Assembly: GCA_036502965.1 (NCBI GenBank)
Contig: DASXXT010000087.1
Location: forward strand, 1 to 5,938
DNA: 5,938 nt
Source: Roseiarcus sp036502965
GTDB taxonomy: Bacteria > Pseudomonadota > Alphaproteobacteria > Rhizobiales > Beijerinckiaceae
Direction of reading: 5' to 3'
Made by a program: the position numbers and the translations under genes. Below the pieces are notes generated by a model. It made no database searches. It saw nothing but the letters and a program-made list of their open reading frames with translations, and was not told the origin of the DNA. Below, piece after piece: positions 5,021-5,938 of the stretch. Within the stretch, counting starts at the first letter, position 1. Each line of letters begins with the position of its first letter.

Positions 5021-5938
5021 TCACGTCTCCGGAAAATCCTCGATCCTGAATTCCGCTTCCGCGCGTTCGCCGCGCTCGGCGAGCGCGCTTTCGCGCTGGC
5101 GCAGTTCGACCCGCCGGATCTTGCCCGACACGGTCTTGGGCAGCTCGAAGAATTCGAGCCGACGCACGAGCTTGTAAGCCGAGAGGCGCCCGCGCATGTG
5201 CTTGAAGATCGCCGCCGCCGTCTCGCGATCCGGGGCGTGCCCTTGCGCCAGCGCGACATAGCCTTTGGCGATCGTGTAGCGCACCGCATCGGGCGCCGGC
5301 ACGACGGCGGCCTCCGCAATCGCCGGGTGTTCGATCAGCACGCTTTCGAGTTCGAACGGGCTTAAGCGATAGTCGCTCGATTTGAATACGTCGTCAGCCC
5401 GGCCGATGAATGTGATGTAGCCGTCGGCGTCGCGCGAGGCGACGTCGCCGGTCTTGTAATATTCACCCTCGATCGGCATCAGCTGCCCATGCTCGTTCTG
5501 ATAGCCGGACATGAGGCCCACGGGGCGCGGGCGCAAAGGAAGCGCGATCTCGCCGGTGTCGCTTTCGAGCCCGTCGGCGTCGAGGAGCGCGACGCGGTAG
5601 CCTGGCAAAGGCCGCCCCATCGAGCCGGGAACGATCCGTTGTCCGGGCGAATTGCCGATCATCATCGTGGTCTCGGTCTGCCCATAGGAATCGCGCAACG
5701 GTAAACCCCAGGCGCGTCGCACCTGCTCGATGATCTCCGGATTCACCGGCTCGCCAGCGGCGTTGACCTCGCGCAAAGCGACCTTCCATTGCCTCAGGTC
5801 GTGCTGGATCAGCATCCGCCAGACGGTGGGCGGCGCGCAAAACGTCGTGACCTGGTGCTCCACCAGCGCATCAAGCGCCGCGCGCGGCTCGAAGCGCAAA
5901 GCGAGCGCGAGGATCGTCGCGCCGGCGTTCCAGGGCGC
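5021..5938 (-). CDS. AMP-binding acyl-CoA synthetase, C-terminal part (runs off window)
   Basis: This is the last 305 residues of an adenylate-forming ligase, which activates a carboxylic acid with ATP and transfers it to CoA. The frame is open from the stop at 5021-5023 to the right edge. The residues nearest the edge (APWNAGATILALAL) fit the family, so the true start lies beyond the window. Family members are about 530-570 residues, so about 230-260 are missing. In fragment numbering, visible motifs are NAAGEPVN (about 59-66), YGQTET (85-90, adenylate binding), EYYKTGD (about 159-165), GRADDVFKSSDYR (179-191, hinge region) and PKTVSGKIRR with the catalytic-type lysine (about 267-276, K273). 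It ends in a charged, glutamate-rich tail. The sequence resembles medium-chain acyl-CoA synthetases (ACSM/MACS type), with Asp where many relatives have Gly in SGYR. The substrate cannot be assigned. Confidence 0.9.
   Translation of the reverse strand, partial: APWNAGATILALALRFEPRAALDALVEHQVTTFCAPPTVWRMLIQHDLRQWKVALREVNAAGEPVNPEIIEQVRRAWGLPLRDSYGQTETTMMIGNSPGQRIVPGSMGRPLPGYRVALLDADGLESDTGEIALPLRPRPVGLMSGYQNEHGQLMPIEGEYYKTGDVASRDADGYITFIGRADDVFKSSDYRLSPFELESVLIEHPAIAEAAVVPAPDAVRYTIAKGYVALAQGHAPDRETAAAIFKHMRGRLSAYKLVRRLEFFELPKTVSGKIRRVELRQRESALAERGERAEAEFRIEDFPET

Noticed and set aside
1..5938. CRISPR arrays, insertion sequences, phage or integration sites.
   Set aside because: No spaced direct repeats, transposase or integrase motifs, or terminal inverted repeats were seen anywhere in the window.

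Overview
The window reads as a stretch of chromosome from a GC-rich alphaproteobacterium, most likely in the Hyphomicrobiales (Rhizobiales). Two observations support this. A prolyl-tRNA synthetase of the short alphaproteobacterial type runs directly into a lipoprotein-release permease and its ATPase (proS-lolC-lolD), an order familiar from that class. The proteins also use alanine- and arginine-rich, GC-biased codons throughout. The genus cannot be told from the sequence alone.

Layout, left to right. Positions 10-3327 (minus strand) hold a tightly packed operon, proS -> lolC/E -> lolD. Its junctions overlap by 4 and 8 bases, so translation is probably coupled. ProS charges tRNA-Pro. The Lol permease and ATPase lift outer-membrane lipoproteins off the inner membrane for hand-over to LolA. 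Positions 3328-3567 are a 240-base leader or intergenic stretch. Positions 3568-3876 (minus) encode a small antibiotic-biosynthesis-monooxygenase (ABM) fold protein. Positions 4026-4451 (minus) encode thioredoxin 2 (TrxC), with a zinc ribbon and a WCGPC active site, and an 18-base palindrome lies directly after its stop.

Positions 4452-4677 form a divergent regulatory region between trxC and a plus-strand gene at 4678-4959. That gene encodes a 93-residue secreted peptide of the DUF2282 / BufA1 'bufferin' family, which are precursors of copper-binding, post-translationally modified peptides. The regulatory region contains a candidate sigma-70-type promoter for trxC, a perfect 18-bp palindrome, and a candidate ECF-sigma promoter (GGTAAC-N16-CGTA) facing the bufferin gene. 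The bufferin gene ends at a strong 10-bp GC hairpin at 4988-5014. Beyond it lies the convergent 3' part of an acyl-CoA synthetase / AMP-ligase gene (5021-5938, minus) that runs off the right edge.

The part most worth attention is 4452-5014. It holds a bufferin precursor with no maturation genes (DUF692 bufB, DUF2063 bufC) next to it, under what looks like its own ECF promoter, beside a perfect operator-like palindrome and divergent from a thioredoxin gene. Everything else is ordinary housekeeping or accessory metabolism.
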